A DNA stretch of 43,915 nt, from contig JASFMR010000019.1 in the NCBI GenBank assembly GCA_050117475.1, positions 1 to 43,915 on the forward strand. The letters are read 5' to 3'. Source of the DNA: Fodinibius sp050117475. Its GTDB lineage: Bacteria > Bacteroidota > Rhodothermia > Balneolales > Balneolaceae. The translations under genes and the position numbers were made by a program. The notes below the pieces were generated by a model. That model searched no databases. It saw nothing but the letters and a program-made list of their open reading frames with translations, and was not told the origin of the DNA. Each line of letters opens with the position of its first letter. Position 1 is the first letter of the stretch. Shown piece by piece: positions 17,147 to 24,731 of this stretch.

Positions 17147-17614
17147 TTAGATCTTATTCCAATCCCAGATATCATAGCTTACAGACTTGGAAAGATCGGC
17201 TCCGCATTGTTTCAAGGTAAGCATTATATTCCCGCGATGATGGGATTCGTGAGAAATCAGGTAGCCCATCAATGTAATAGCTCCCCGCGGGTAACCTTTT
17301 ATCTTCCCCCCGTTTTCAAATCCTTTTCTCAATATTACCTCAATGGCTTCCGAGGATTTAATAAGCTTATATCTAAGCAAATCTTTATCAAGCTCTTTTT
17401 TAGGTGATAGGGTCTCCTGTTTATTCGACATCCCATTACCCAGCTTATCAATTTTCCAGAGACGCACATTATGAAGGTGTACAAATTGCTCAGCCGGCGT
17501 ACTCCCATCTCGATCAGAAAGCGTCGTATAAAGCCCATTGTCACCAATTTCATCCAATAACAGCAAATTGACGCGATTATTAATTCGCCATGTTTCAATA
17601 AACTGATGTACCAT
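17147..17614 (-). CDS. DinB family protein, putative metal-dependent thiol transferase
   Basis: A 155-residue DinB-fold protein. The predicted metal triad is complete: His48 (HLHNVR) and the H-x3-H pair His122/His126 (SHESHHRG). DinB/YfiT relatives include bacillithiol and mycothiol S-transferases and uncharacterised stress proteins. It is the apparently functional copy of a tandem pair with 16568-17035. A third, more distant DinB-fold gene lies at 19861-20385. Confidence 0.87.
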   Translation of the reverse strand: MVHQFIETWRINNRVNLLLLDEIGDNGLYTTLSDRDGSTPAEQFVHLHNVRLWKIDKLGNGMSNKQETLSPKKELDKDLLRYKLIKSSEAIEVILRKGFENGGKIKGYPRGAITLMGYLISHESHHRGNIMLTLKQCGADLSKSVSYDIWDWNKI

Positions 17615-17706
17615 CAGAAAAACCGTTAAATATCACAAGTTATTGAGACCACAATTTGAGAATTTGTGACAATTTAGCAGAAAAAAGGAGATCAACAAAT
17701 AAACAG

Positions 17707-18387
17707 TTAAAAGAAATCCAAAAGAGAGGCTGCTAAAATACCTGTATTTACTTCCTCAAATGGGTGACTCGTAGCCGGTAATACACACAGTTCGCCTTCA
17801 TTTATTTTCTTGTAGATCTCAATAGTGTTATTTAGACTGGCTGTAGTATCTTGATCTCCTATATGAAACCGAATGGGAAGTTTAAACTTTGGCCAATCTT
17901 CCCGCTTAACAGTCGGATGATTTCCAAGGTATTGAAGCATATCCCTGGTTCGCTCAACCACTCGTTCCCAACCGTAGATATGGAGTTGATTTAGCTGTTC
18001 GGCAAAATGGGGAACTTTTTCTTTTATTTTTGCGGGATGTAGATAGCGGCATTCCCGCTTGGCCGTATCATTATTCCATTCCAGTATTGTTCCCAGGGTA
18101 GCCACCTTTTGAATTACTTTTGGTTCCTGTTTAGCCAGGCCCAAAGCTACATATCCCCCCATACTATACCCAAAAATGTTAATTTTATTGATGTTGTGTT
18201 CTTCCAGGAATCCAAGCACATTCTCGATAAAATATTCAATCCTGAACGGACTATTGGTTGAAGTGGCCTCCCCATGTCCCTCAAAATCCAGGCGATAAAC
18301 ATCAAAATGGTTGTTTAATTTTGGCACCAGTGCCTCAAACTGGGTTTTATCCCCGAGCGCCCCATGCAATAGCAGTAGTTTCTTCAT
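17707..18387 (-). CDS. Alpha/beta hydrolase
   Basis: A 226-residue alpha/beta hydrolase from Met at 18387 (KKLLLLHGALGD); the frame extends to an ATG at 18402 that adds five residues. Numbering from the 18402 ATG, the triad is Ser80 in GYSMGG, Asp183 or Asp185 (GDQD) and His213 (TSHPFEE). The oxyanion-hole motif LHGALG follows strand 1. Substrate unknown; esterase/thioesterase-like. It probably shares a transcript with the upstream monooxygenase-like gene, 15-29 bases away depending on the start. Confidence 0.88.
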   Translation of the reverse strand: MKKLLLLHGALGDKTQFEALVPKLNNHFDVYRLDFEGHGEATSTNSPFRIEYFIENVLGFLEEHNINKINIFGYSMGGYVALGLAKQEPKVIQKVATLGTILEWNNDTAKRECRYLHPAKIKEKVPHFAEQLNQLHIYGWERVVERTRDMLQYLGNHPTVKREDWPKFKLPIRFHIGDQDTTASLNNTIEIYKKINEGELCVLPATSHPFEEVNTGILAASLLDFF

Positions 18388-18416
18388 ATTTTTATTTCTC
18401 ATTATTCGGGAAAAGA

Positions 18417-18773
18417 TTAAAGCCCCCCATCCGATTTAAGCTCTAAAACCTCGGATATAAGAACTTCGTATCCGCTATACCACTTGTTATAAAGTTGCTT
18501 TGCTTTCTGATGATCCGGATGACGAGAAAACTTTTTCAACATTTCCAAACTGGACCAGTAATAGGTTACCGCCTGTTTATCCTCCTCAGTGTTCATCCAA
18601 CTCTCTTTCCCCAGAAATCCGGGATTTGAAATTGCTGCTTCGTCAATTAGATCATTAAAATGGTTAAATTTTTCATCAGCTCGTTTCATTCGGAATATAA
18701 AAGTGGCCGAATAAACGGAGTCATCACTCTTATCAGCTAGCCTATCCTTAATAGTTGGTGTATCTCTATTCAC
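18417..18773 (-). CDS. Antibiotic biosynthesis monooxygenase-like (ABM) protein
   Basis: A 118-residue protein with a ferredoxin-like ABM-type core (about 20-112): VYSATFIFRM, GFLGKESW, then YYWSSLEMLKKFSRHPDHQKAK. The last motif, a tryptophan-serine step then WxxxH-like helix, is usual for small cofactor-free monooxygenases and heme-degrading-like stress proteins. The start is a GTG at 18773; the only other in-frame Met is inside the domain. The activity is not established by sequence. Confidence 0.72.
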   Translation of the reverse strand: MNRDTPTIKDRLADKSDDSVYSATFIFRMKRADEKFNHFNDLIDEAAISNPGFLGKESWMNTEEDKQAVTYYWSSLEMLKKFSRHPDHQKAKQLYNKWYSGYEVLISEVLELKSDGGL

Positions 18774-18856
18774 GACTTTTATATTTTGATATTCAGAACC
18801 ACCGATATTGCGGTTATCCTTCGAGCTGTAATCAAAGACTGTTTACAGATAGGGCA

Positions 18857-19861
18857 TCACTCGATTATTCCCATTTTAATCGGTTTTTCTCCAGCTTTTT
18901 CAGCCAAATCAGTTACTTCCTTCTCATGAGAAGGATCCACTACGGCAATAAGTCCTATACCCAGGTTAAAGGTAGCCCGCATATCATCGTCCGGGACATT
19001 ACCAATTTCCTTAATGAGATTGAAAATGGCCGGGCGATCCCACGCATCCCACTTGACGGTAATCTCCAGGCCTTCAGGCACAATGCGTTTGGTATTCCCA
19101 ATAATACCGCCTCCTGTCACATGAGAAAATCCATGAATGCCCTCATGATCTCTCAACTTTCTAATAATTGTTAAGTAGGATTTATGAACAGCCAACAACG
19201 CTTCGCCGACCGTACAACCAAGCTCAGCTACCCGATCGCTTACTTCATATTCAGAAAACAATACCTTCCGCGCCAGTGAATAGCCATTCGTATGCAGGCC
19301 AGTACTTGGAAATCCCAGCAACAGATCTCCTTTTTGAATACTCGTTCCGTCAATCACCTTCTTTCGATCGACCATACCCACGATCGTGCCTGCCAAATCG
19401 AATTCGCCCTCACTGTAGATATCAGGCATCTCGGCTGTCTCGCCTCCAATTAACGCAACTCCGTTTTCTTTACAGGCTTTAGCAAAACCTTTAACTACGT
19501 TATAGCCCACTTCCTTTTGCAGTTTACCCGTTGAAAAATAATCCAGGAAAAACAATGGATCTGCTCCGCAAACGGCAATGTCATTAACGCAGTGATTCAC
19601 AAGATCCTGTCCTACGCTATCGTATTTTCCGGATTTAAATGCTACAATTAACTTCGTTCCAACCCCATCAACACTGCTCACAAAAACTGGATCGTCATAA
19701 CCGCTTAGATCAGGACGAAAGAAGCCCCCGAATCCCCCGATGTTACTCAAAACCGCATCACTATGGGTTTCCTTAACCACACTTTTTATCGATTCTACCA
19801 TCTCCTCACCGGCTTCAATGTCCACACCGGCATCTTTATACGTAAATTTCTTTTTGCTCAT
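18857..19861 (-). CDS. purM: Phosphoribosylformylglycinamidine cyclo-ligase (AIR synthetase)
   Basis: A 334-residue enzyme of purine biosynthesis that closes the imidazole ring of FGAM using ATP to give AIR. Typical PurM features are visible: TYKDAGVDIEAG at the N-terminus, SVDGVGTKL, HCVNDIAVCGADPLFFLDY, GGETAEMPDIY, and SHVTGGGIIGNTKR. The start overlaps by one base the stop of the upstream DinB-fold gene (TAATG), so the two are translationally linked. Confidence 0.97.
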   Translation of the reverse strand: MSKKKFTYKDAGVDIEAGEEMVESIKSVVKETHSDAVLSNIGGFGGFFRPDLSGYDDPVFVSSVDGVGTKLIVAFKSGKYDSVGQDLVNHCVNDIAVCGADPLFFLDYFSTGKLQKEVGYNVVKGFAKACKENGVALIGGETAEMPDIYSEGEFDLAGTIVGMVDRKKVIDGTSIQKGDLLLGFPSTGLHTNGYSLARKVLFSEYEVSDRVAELGCTVGEALLAVHKSYLTIIRKLRDHEGIHGFSHVTGGGIIGNTKRIVPEGLEITVKWDAWDRPAIFNLIKEIGNVPDDDMRATFNLGIGLIAVVDPSHEKEVTDLAEKAGEKPIKMGIIE

Positions 19862-20385
19862 TATGTCCAGTTTTTTCGCTTTTTAAGGCTAGTTATATGG
19901 GCCAGATGATGCTTGCCGTGCCAGGCGTACAAACCAATCATGCTTTTTACCGTAAGTGTTCCTGATTCGGGATGAACCAATTCCCTGTTGAGCTGCTGTT
20001 CATTCAGAGCTTTCAACAAATACGCCCATCGCTCATGCAAACCATCGAGGACCTTTAGAGATACCTCAACCGGAAGTTGTGAATCAGGCAGTTGAGCCCA
20101 TAGATCCTGTTCATAGGCCTTGATAGTTGGCCTGTTTAAGGTCAATGCCCACTTAAACCTGACATAAGAATTAATATGGCTATCTGCGATATGATGAATC
20201 AGCTGACGAACGGTCCACCCCCCTTGGCGATACGGGGTATCCAGTTGGTCTTCCGTAAGTGATGAAACCGATTCACGCAGGCCTGCCGGAAGTTTTTCTA
20301 TTTCATTGATCCATTTAGCTACATCACGGGGGGTAGCATCTTTTTTCGACTGGTATTTCCCAAGGGGATATCGAATATCATCCAT
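19861..20385 (-). CDS. YfiT/BstA-like DinB superfamily protein (putative bacillithiol transferase)
   Basis: A 174-residue DinB_2 protein with the YfiT pattern. The metal triad is His64 or His65 (LIHHIADSH) and the pair His156/His160 (WHGKHHLAHI). The N-terminal YPLGKYQSK and the RQGGWTVRQLIHH motif match YfiT/BstA of Bacillus, a bacillithiol S-transferase with a nickel or zinc site. Role in thiol-dependent detoxification is inferred. Placed in one transcript with purM. Confidence 0.85.
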   Translation of the reverse strand: MDDIRYPLGKYQSKKDATPRDVAKWINEIEKLPAGLRESVSSLTEDQLDTPYRQGGWTVRQLIHHIADSHINSYVRFKWALTLNRPTIKAYEQDLWAQLPDSQLPVEVSLKVLDGLHERWAYLLKALNEQQLNRELVHPESGTLTVKSMIGLYAWHGKHHLAHITSLKKRKNWT

Positions 20386-20467
20386 AGCAGGTTAAGTGGA
20401 ATATAAAATATTGCTCATTCGGGTTGAGAGAAATATAGAAAGAATGGATCTGCTTTTTAAGATTTTT

Positions 20468-20834
20468 TTCTCCACATTTTCCACCGGAAAAACGTAATAA
20501 TAATAAGTTTATAAAATTTGTAGTACATAGTAGGTAGTGTGGAAAAGTGGAAAACTTTTTAATACACAAAATTAAATATAGAAAAATCGGATTGTGGATT
20601 ATTATGTGGATAATTGTCCCCTGAGAAACAATCACTTAAGGGGGTATAGAGAGTTATCCACAATTATTTATGAAAGTAATGTCAAGAAAAAAATCTTATA
20701 TACATCATTTTATCACTTTATAACCTGTGGAAAATCGAAATAATTTGTTGAAAGCTGTGGAGAATTTTTGTTGCTTTTTGGAACTCAGTTTATAGAAAGA
20801 GTTTTACACATACTTATCCACATAATTATCAACA
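20468..20834. other. oriC: Candidate replication origin (oriC): cluster of DnaA boxes
   Basis: The 458-base gap between two divergent genes is AT-rich and holds about ten DnaA boxes. Three are exact TTATCCACA: 20605-20613 (minus), 20654-20662 (plus) and 20814-20822 (plus). Three fit TTWTNCACA: 20538-20546 (minus), 20726-20734 (minus) and 20802-20810 (plus). One-mismatch copies lie at 20468-20476, 20593-20601, 20756-20764 and 20826-20834. An AT-rich run suitable for unwinding lies at about 20491-20530. No gene fits on either strand. dnaA is not in the window, which is not unusual for an oriC in the FCB group. Experimental confirmation would be needed to exclude a DnaA-regulated promoter for dtd. 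Confidence 0.8.
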
Positions 20835-20843
20835 AGTCCAGGT

Positions 20844-21284
20844 ATGAAAGTAGTTCTTCAGCGGGTATCAGAAGCTTCGGTTTTAGTCGATAAAGAGGAG
20901 GTCGGTGCGATTAAAAAGGGATTATTGTTGCTGGTTGGAATTCACGAAGATGATAATCCTGAACAAATGCATTGGCTCTGCGACAAAATACTAAAACTGC
21001 GTATATTTGATGATGAAGATGGAAAAATGAACTATTCTGTTCAGGATGTAGGAGGAGAGTTACTGGTTGTTTCTCAGTTTACCTTATACGGGAATTACGA
21101 AAAAGGAAATCGTCCCAGTTATATGGAGGCAGCAGGACCTGAGAAAGCAAAAAAATTGTATAAGGAAATGATCACTTATCTTAATCATAAATCCAGCCTC
21201 AAAGTGCAAGAGGGAGTGTTTGGCGCCTACATGGATGTTCAGCTTCACAACGATGGGCCGGTAACTTTGGTTTTGGAAAGATGA
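20844..21284 (+). CDS. dtd: D-aminoacyl-tRNA deacylase
   Basis: A 146-residue cytosolic proofreading enzyme that removes D-amino acids (and glycine from tRNA-Ala) from tRNA. Signature motifs: MKVVLQRV at the N-terminus, SQFTLYG (77-83, with the catalytic loop Ser-Gln) and the gate motif NDGPVT (136-141, GP dyad). It starts ten bases after the last DnaA-box candidate. Confidence 0.96.
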   Translation: MKVVLQRVSEASVLVDKEEVGAIKKGLLLLVGIHEDDNPEQMHWLCDKILKLRIFDDEDGKMNYSVQDVGGELLVVSQFTLYGNYEKGNRPSYMEAAGPEKAKKLYKEMITYLNHKSSLKVQEGVFGAYMDVQLHNDGPVTLVLER

Positions 21285-21349
21285 AAATAGAACTCTGCCA
21301 TCCTGTATTTGTTTCAGGAGTTATTAATAAAATTGTCTGAAATACCGCT

Positions 21350-22249
21350 ATGCCTGTAATATTCTTATTTGTTGACGGCGTCGGTTTGGGAAAAGAGGCG
21401 GAATCGAATCCCTTTTGGCAGTTCCATTATCGTGGGTTTAACTTGATGAGTGGAGACCAAACTTTCTCCGTTGAAGCCGACGAGATTAACAATCAGAATC
21501 ATATGTTTAAGCATGTTGATGCTACCCTGGATGTAAAAGGCCTACCCCAGAGTGGAACCGGACAGGCCACACTCTTTTCCGGTGAAAACGCGCCTAAAGA
21601 AATTGGGAAGCATTTTGGGCCTTACCCGCATTCCGGTATTAAGCACCTGCTACGGGATAAAAGTCTATTTAAAAAAGCACTTCAACTAAATAAGCGAATA
21701 CAGTTTATAAATGCTTATCCGGATATTTTTTTTCAAAAAGCCCGGGAAAGAAACAGGTGGAGCTGTACGACACTGATGACGAGAAGTGCAGAAATTAAGC
21801 TTAATACCGCAAAAGAAGTAAAGCAGGGAAAAGCTTTGACTGCAGAGCTTACCCAGGAAGCCTGGAAGAAGCACTTGAATATCAATGTACCAATTATCTT
21901 TCCCGAAGAAGCGGCGGAACGGCTATTGGAGCAAACTGAAAATTACGATTTGTTGCTACACGAGTATTACCTGACCGACAAGGCAGGGCACAGCCAGAAT
22001 GCGGAAAAAGCGAACCAAAGTTTATCAATTTATGATCGTTTTCTCTGGCAGCTGGTTAAGCATAGAAGTTCCGATACCACCATTGTTTTGTCAAGCGATC
22101 ACGGCAATATTGAGGATCTTTCGACAAAGACCCACACATTGAATGATGTACCCTTGTTTTGCTATGGACGCGGAGCCCGCCATTTTTCAGAGGCAAAAAG
22201 CATAATGGATGTGACGCCGGGAATTTTGAAGGTTTTGGGTGATGAGTGA
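21350..22249 (+). CDS. Alkaline-phosphatase-superfamily metalloenzyme
   Basis: A 299-residue enzyme of the AlkP superfamily, close to phosphoglycerate/phosphopentomutase-type cores. The two-metal site is apparent: Asp9 (FVDGVG), Ser69/Thr70 (QSGTGQATL, the nucleophile region), Asp210 and His214 (DKAGH), Asp250-His251 (SSDHGN) and His262. It lacks the large insertion domain of iPGM. Substrate not evident; a phosphatase or phosphotransferase on a small molecule is likely. It follows dtd by 65 bases on the same strand. Confidence 0.82.
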   Translation: MPVIFLFVDGVGLGKEAESNPFWQFHYRGFNLMSGDQTFSVEADEINNQNHMFKHVDATLDVKGLPQSGTGQATLFSGENAPKEIGKHFGPYPHSGIKHLLRDKSLFKKALQLNKRIQFINAYPDIFFQKARERNRWSCTTLMTRSAEIKLNTAKEVKQGKALTAELTQEAWKKHLNINVPIIFPEEAAERLLEQTENYDLLLHEYYLTDKAGHSQNAEKANQSLSIYDRFLWQLVKHRSSDTTIVLSSDHGNIEDLSTKTHTLNDVPLFCYGRGARHFSEAKSIMDVTPGILKVLGDE

Positions 22250-22265
22250 GATAAATTTTACCTGT

Positions 22266-22682
22266 TTAGTCGGTAAATTCAATCACATCGGCACGCACTC
22301 CAACTTTTACTTTGGTATAGATAACCAGATTTAGGATATCGGTGTCATAGCGTACATTCGTCAGGGCCAGCCGTTTTCCGTCAATGACCCCGTTATCCGA
22401 TTCGTAATTTTTCCAAAGATTTTCGAGCGCTTCTCTATAGAGCATTCCACTCCCTTCTACTCTGGCTATGGCCAGGGTGTTGGTGGTAAAACCGTTGGAG
22501 AAGCTTAATCCCAGGATGTATGCCGACTCGGCTTCTCCCGTTACATTCGTTGCTGTAATTGTATAGTTGGCTTTTCCCAGCTCCACTTGGGTTTGATTGA
22601 GTGCCAGGAAAGCACCGGAAGTGGTACAACCCTGTAAAAATAACACGCCCAAGATTGCGACTCCAATGATGAATCTCTTCAT
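22266..22682 (-). CDS. DUF6567-type lipoprotein
   Basis: A 138-residue envelope protein. It has a textbook lipoprotein signal (MKRFIIGVAILGVLFLQGC, lipobox LQGC, lipidated Cys19). The mature part holds the pattern TQVELGKANYTITATNVTGEAE and AYILGL, a glycine/alanine-rich surface typical of a small family seen in Bacteroidota-like genomes. Function unknown. Convergent with the AlkP-like gene, with 16 bases between. Confidence 0.8.
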   Translation of the reverse strand: MKRFIIGVAILGVLFLQGCTTSGAFLALNQTQVELGKANYTITATNVTGEAESAYILGLSFSNGFTTNTLAIARVEGSGMLYREALENLWKNYESDNGVIDGKRLALTNVRYDTDILNLVIYTKVKVGVRADVIEFTD

Positions 22683-22997
22683 GTTTGTTCCCTTATTAAA
22701 ATTAGTGAGATGAATAAGCTTTACTTTAAAATATTCCGGGACAGCCGGATACCTTGTAAGGGAGTGCCTTATAATTGTATAGTGAAAAGGCTAATTGGGT
22801 AACCGGCAGGAAATCCTGAGATAATAGTATTCTTGAAATAATTAATTAGTTAGTTAATGGTTTGTCGGGACTGGTATGAGGGAAAAAGATCTTAATGAGT
22901 CGTTTGAAGAAGGGCAGGTGTACCAAAATGCAAACCTCAATTAAAAAAGATCCTCCCCGTTAGAGAAGGATCTTTTCATTTTGAGATAAACTATAAC
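22683..22997. other. Gap between the lipoprotein and adk
   Basis: An AT-rich stretch of about 315 bases. It contains a short plus-strand frame (22876-22944, 22 codons, MREKDLNESFEEG...) with a modest GGGA upstream, ending two bases before the terminator hairpin at 22947. I do not list it as a gene because the terminator is explained by adk, and the ribosome binding site is weak. The promoter of the lipoprotein probably lies near 22690-22760. Confidence 0.4.
22943..22978. terminator. Bidirectional terminator of adk
   Basis: The arms aagatcct (22947-22954) and aggatctt (22967-22974) pair perfectly, with A-tract on the left and T-tract on the right. On the minus strand it ends the adk transcript; on the plus strand it could end any RNA from the lipoprotein-adk gap. 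Confidence 0.75.
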
Positions 22998-23552
22998 TTA
23001 CGAAACAGCTATTTTGATTCGTTCAAATATTTCTTCAATAGACCCGACCCCATCAATCGTTTCTACAACGTCTTGTTTTTTATAATAGTTTAATACCGGC
23101 TCGGTTTCCTTGCGATAGACCTTCAAACGATTTTTAACTTTCTCGGGCGAATCATCCGATCGGCCTTCCCCCCGGCTAAGGATACGATTGATTAACTCTT
23201 CTTCCGGTACTACCAATTGAAGAAAGGCATCCAGCTGAGTTCCTTTTCTTTCCAATATTTCATCAAAAGCTTCAGCTTGGGGGACCGTTCGGGGAAAGCC
23301 ATCCAAAATATAGCCTTCATCATATTTGGAATTTTGCAATTCTTCGTCAACCAGGGCAACAACTTTTTCATCAGGGACCAAGTCGCCTGCATCTAAAATT
23401 GATTGAACTTCTTTTCCCAGTTTGGTTTCATTTTTAATAGCAGATCGGAAGATTTCACCGGTTGAAAGATGGGGAATATTATACTCTTCACTGATGAGTT
23501 TGGCCTGGGTTCCTTTGCCGGCACCCGGCGGTCCAAAAATGATGATGCGCAT
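22998..23552 (-). CDS. adk: Adenylate kinase
   Basis: A 184-residue short-form adenylate kinase that equilibrates ATP + AMP with 2 ADP in the cytosol. It has the P-loop GPPGAGKGT (7-15), the NMP-binding HLSTGEIFR, DGFPRT, and a short lid around ILSRGEGRSDDSPE that replaces the Zn-containing lid of the long form. The short lid type is standard in many FCB bacteria. A single gene with its own terminator. Confidence 0.97.
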   Translation of the reverse strand: MRIIIFGPPGAGKGTQAKLISEEYNIPHLSTGEIFRSAIKNETKLGKEVQSILDAGDLVPDEKVVALVDEELQNSKYDEGYILDGFPRTVPQAEAFDEILERKGTQLDAFLQLVVPEEELINRILSRGEGRSDDSPEKVKNRLKVYRKETEPVLNYYKKQDVVETIDGVGSIEEIFERIKIAVS

Positions 23553-23757
23553 AAGTTGTAATAAGGTAGATGGTTCAGATTATTTTGAGTGTCGGAAAAT
23601 ACCGTAATCAGCAGGTAGATTCAATTATAATACCTTTTAATGTGGATACAGAAGTTGTACGGACAAGCCATTTTCCGGATGGTAAGACAGTGGCTCTGTT
23701 GTAAGGGGCGCCTATTTTGCTTATTGTAAGATATTCATCAATAAATAAGTGAGACTA

Positions 23758-24648
23758 ATGACCTGGAAAGAAGTATTCAGTTACCTCTATGACATCCTGA
23801 ATTACCAGCTTTTTACACTGAATCAGGTTCCCATCACGGTATTATCAATTCTGATTTTCCTGTTCCTGTTTGTCTTTTTCATAAGCTTGTCCATTTTTGT
23901 ACGACGGACGTTGAACAGGCGTTTATTAAAACGATTCCGTATTGATGCCGGCACCAGGTATACACTTTCCCGGATCACACAGTATATCATCACTACTATT
24001 GGTGCCCTTATCTCTTTCGATTTCATCGGTATTGATTTGAGTAGCCTCACGGTCGTATTTGGGCTGCTTTCGGTTGGGATCGGTTTTGGCCTTCAAAATG
24101 TAACCTCAAATTTTATATCGGGACTGATTATCCTTTTCGAACGGCCAATCAGCGTAGGGGATCGTGTGATGGTCAATGAAATTGAGGGGGATATTACGGA
24201 AATTAATATACGCTCCACAATGGTGCGGACGGTAAACAATGTCTCCATTATTGTCCCCAACTCTGAGTTCGTTTCCAAGGATGTGGTTAACTATTCGCAC
24301 GGAGATACCTCGTACCGGCTTGATATTAATGTGGGTGTTGCCTACGGTTCTGACCTGGACGTTGTTTTAAAGGCTTTAAAAGAAGTAGCCGATCAAAACA
24401 GGGAGGTCATGCAACAGCCCGAACCGGAAGTTCATCTCGTCGAGTTTGGGGATTCTGCCTGGAATATGCAGCTGCGGGCATGGATTGCCGATGTAAAACA
24501 TTACCCGCGCATTCGTAACCAGCTTAACCAGGCCATAGTACGCACCTTCCACAAGTATGACGTTGAAATTCCCTATCCGCAGCGGGACTTGCATGTCCGG
24601 AGTTCGGTGAAACTTCCAATAGCTGATAAAGATGGCGATCCGGAATAA
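23758..24648 (+). CDS. Small-conductance mechanosensitive channel (MscS family)
   Basis: A 296-residue inner-membrane channel from the ATG at 23758 (a GTG at 23749 would add three residues). Three hydrophobic helices are followed by the pore helix TM3 and beta domain: GLLSVGIGFGLQNVTSNFIS, then FERPISVGDRV, and a C-terminal cytosolic region. It opens under membrane tension in hypo-osmotic shock, fitting a salt-adapted organism. Convergent with the next gene. Confidence 0.93.
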   Translation: MTWKEVFSYLYDILNYQLFTLNQVPITVLSILIFLFLFVFFISLSIFVRRTLNRRLLKRFRIDAGTRYTLSRITQYIITTIGALISFDFIGIDLSSLTVVFGLLSVGIGFGLQNVTSNFISGLIILFERPISVGDRVMVNEIEGDITEINIRSTMVRTVNNVSIIVPNSEFVSKDVVNYSHGDTSYRLDINVGVAYGSDLDVVLKALKEVADQNREVMQQPEPEVHLVEFGDSAWNMQLRAWIADVKHYPRIRNQLNQAIVRTFHKYDVEIPYPQRDLHVRSSVKLPIADKDGDPE

Positions 24649-24731
24649 ACAGACCTGGTGTGCGATCCTATTTTTTGGATAAAAGATATCCTATCCCACC
24701 CGAGTGCATATATGTTAAAATTTATTAGGGA

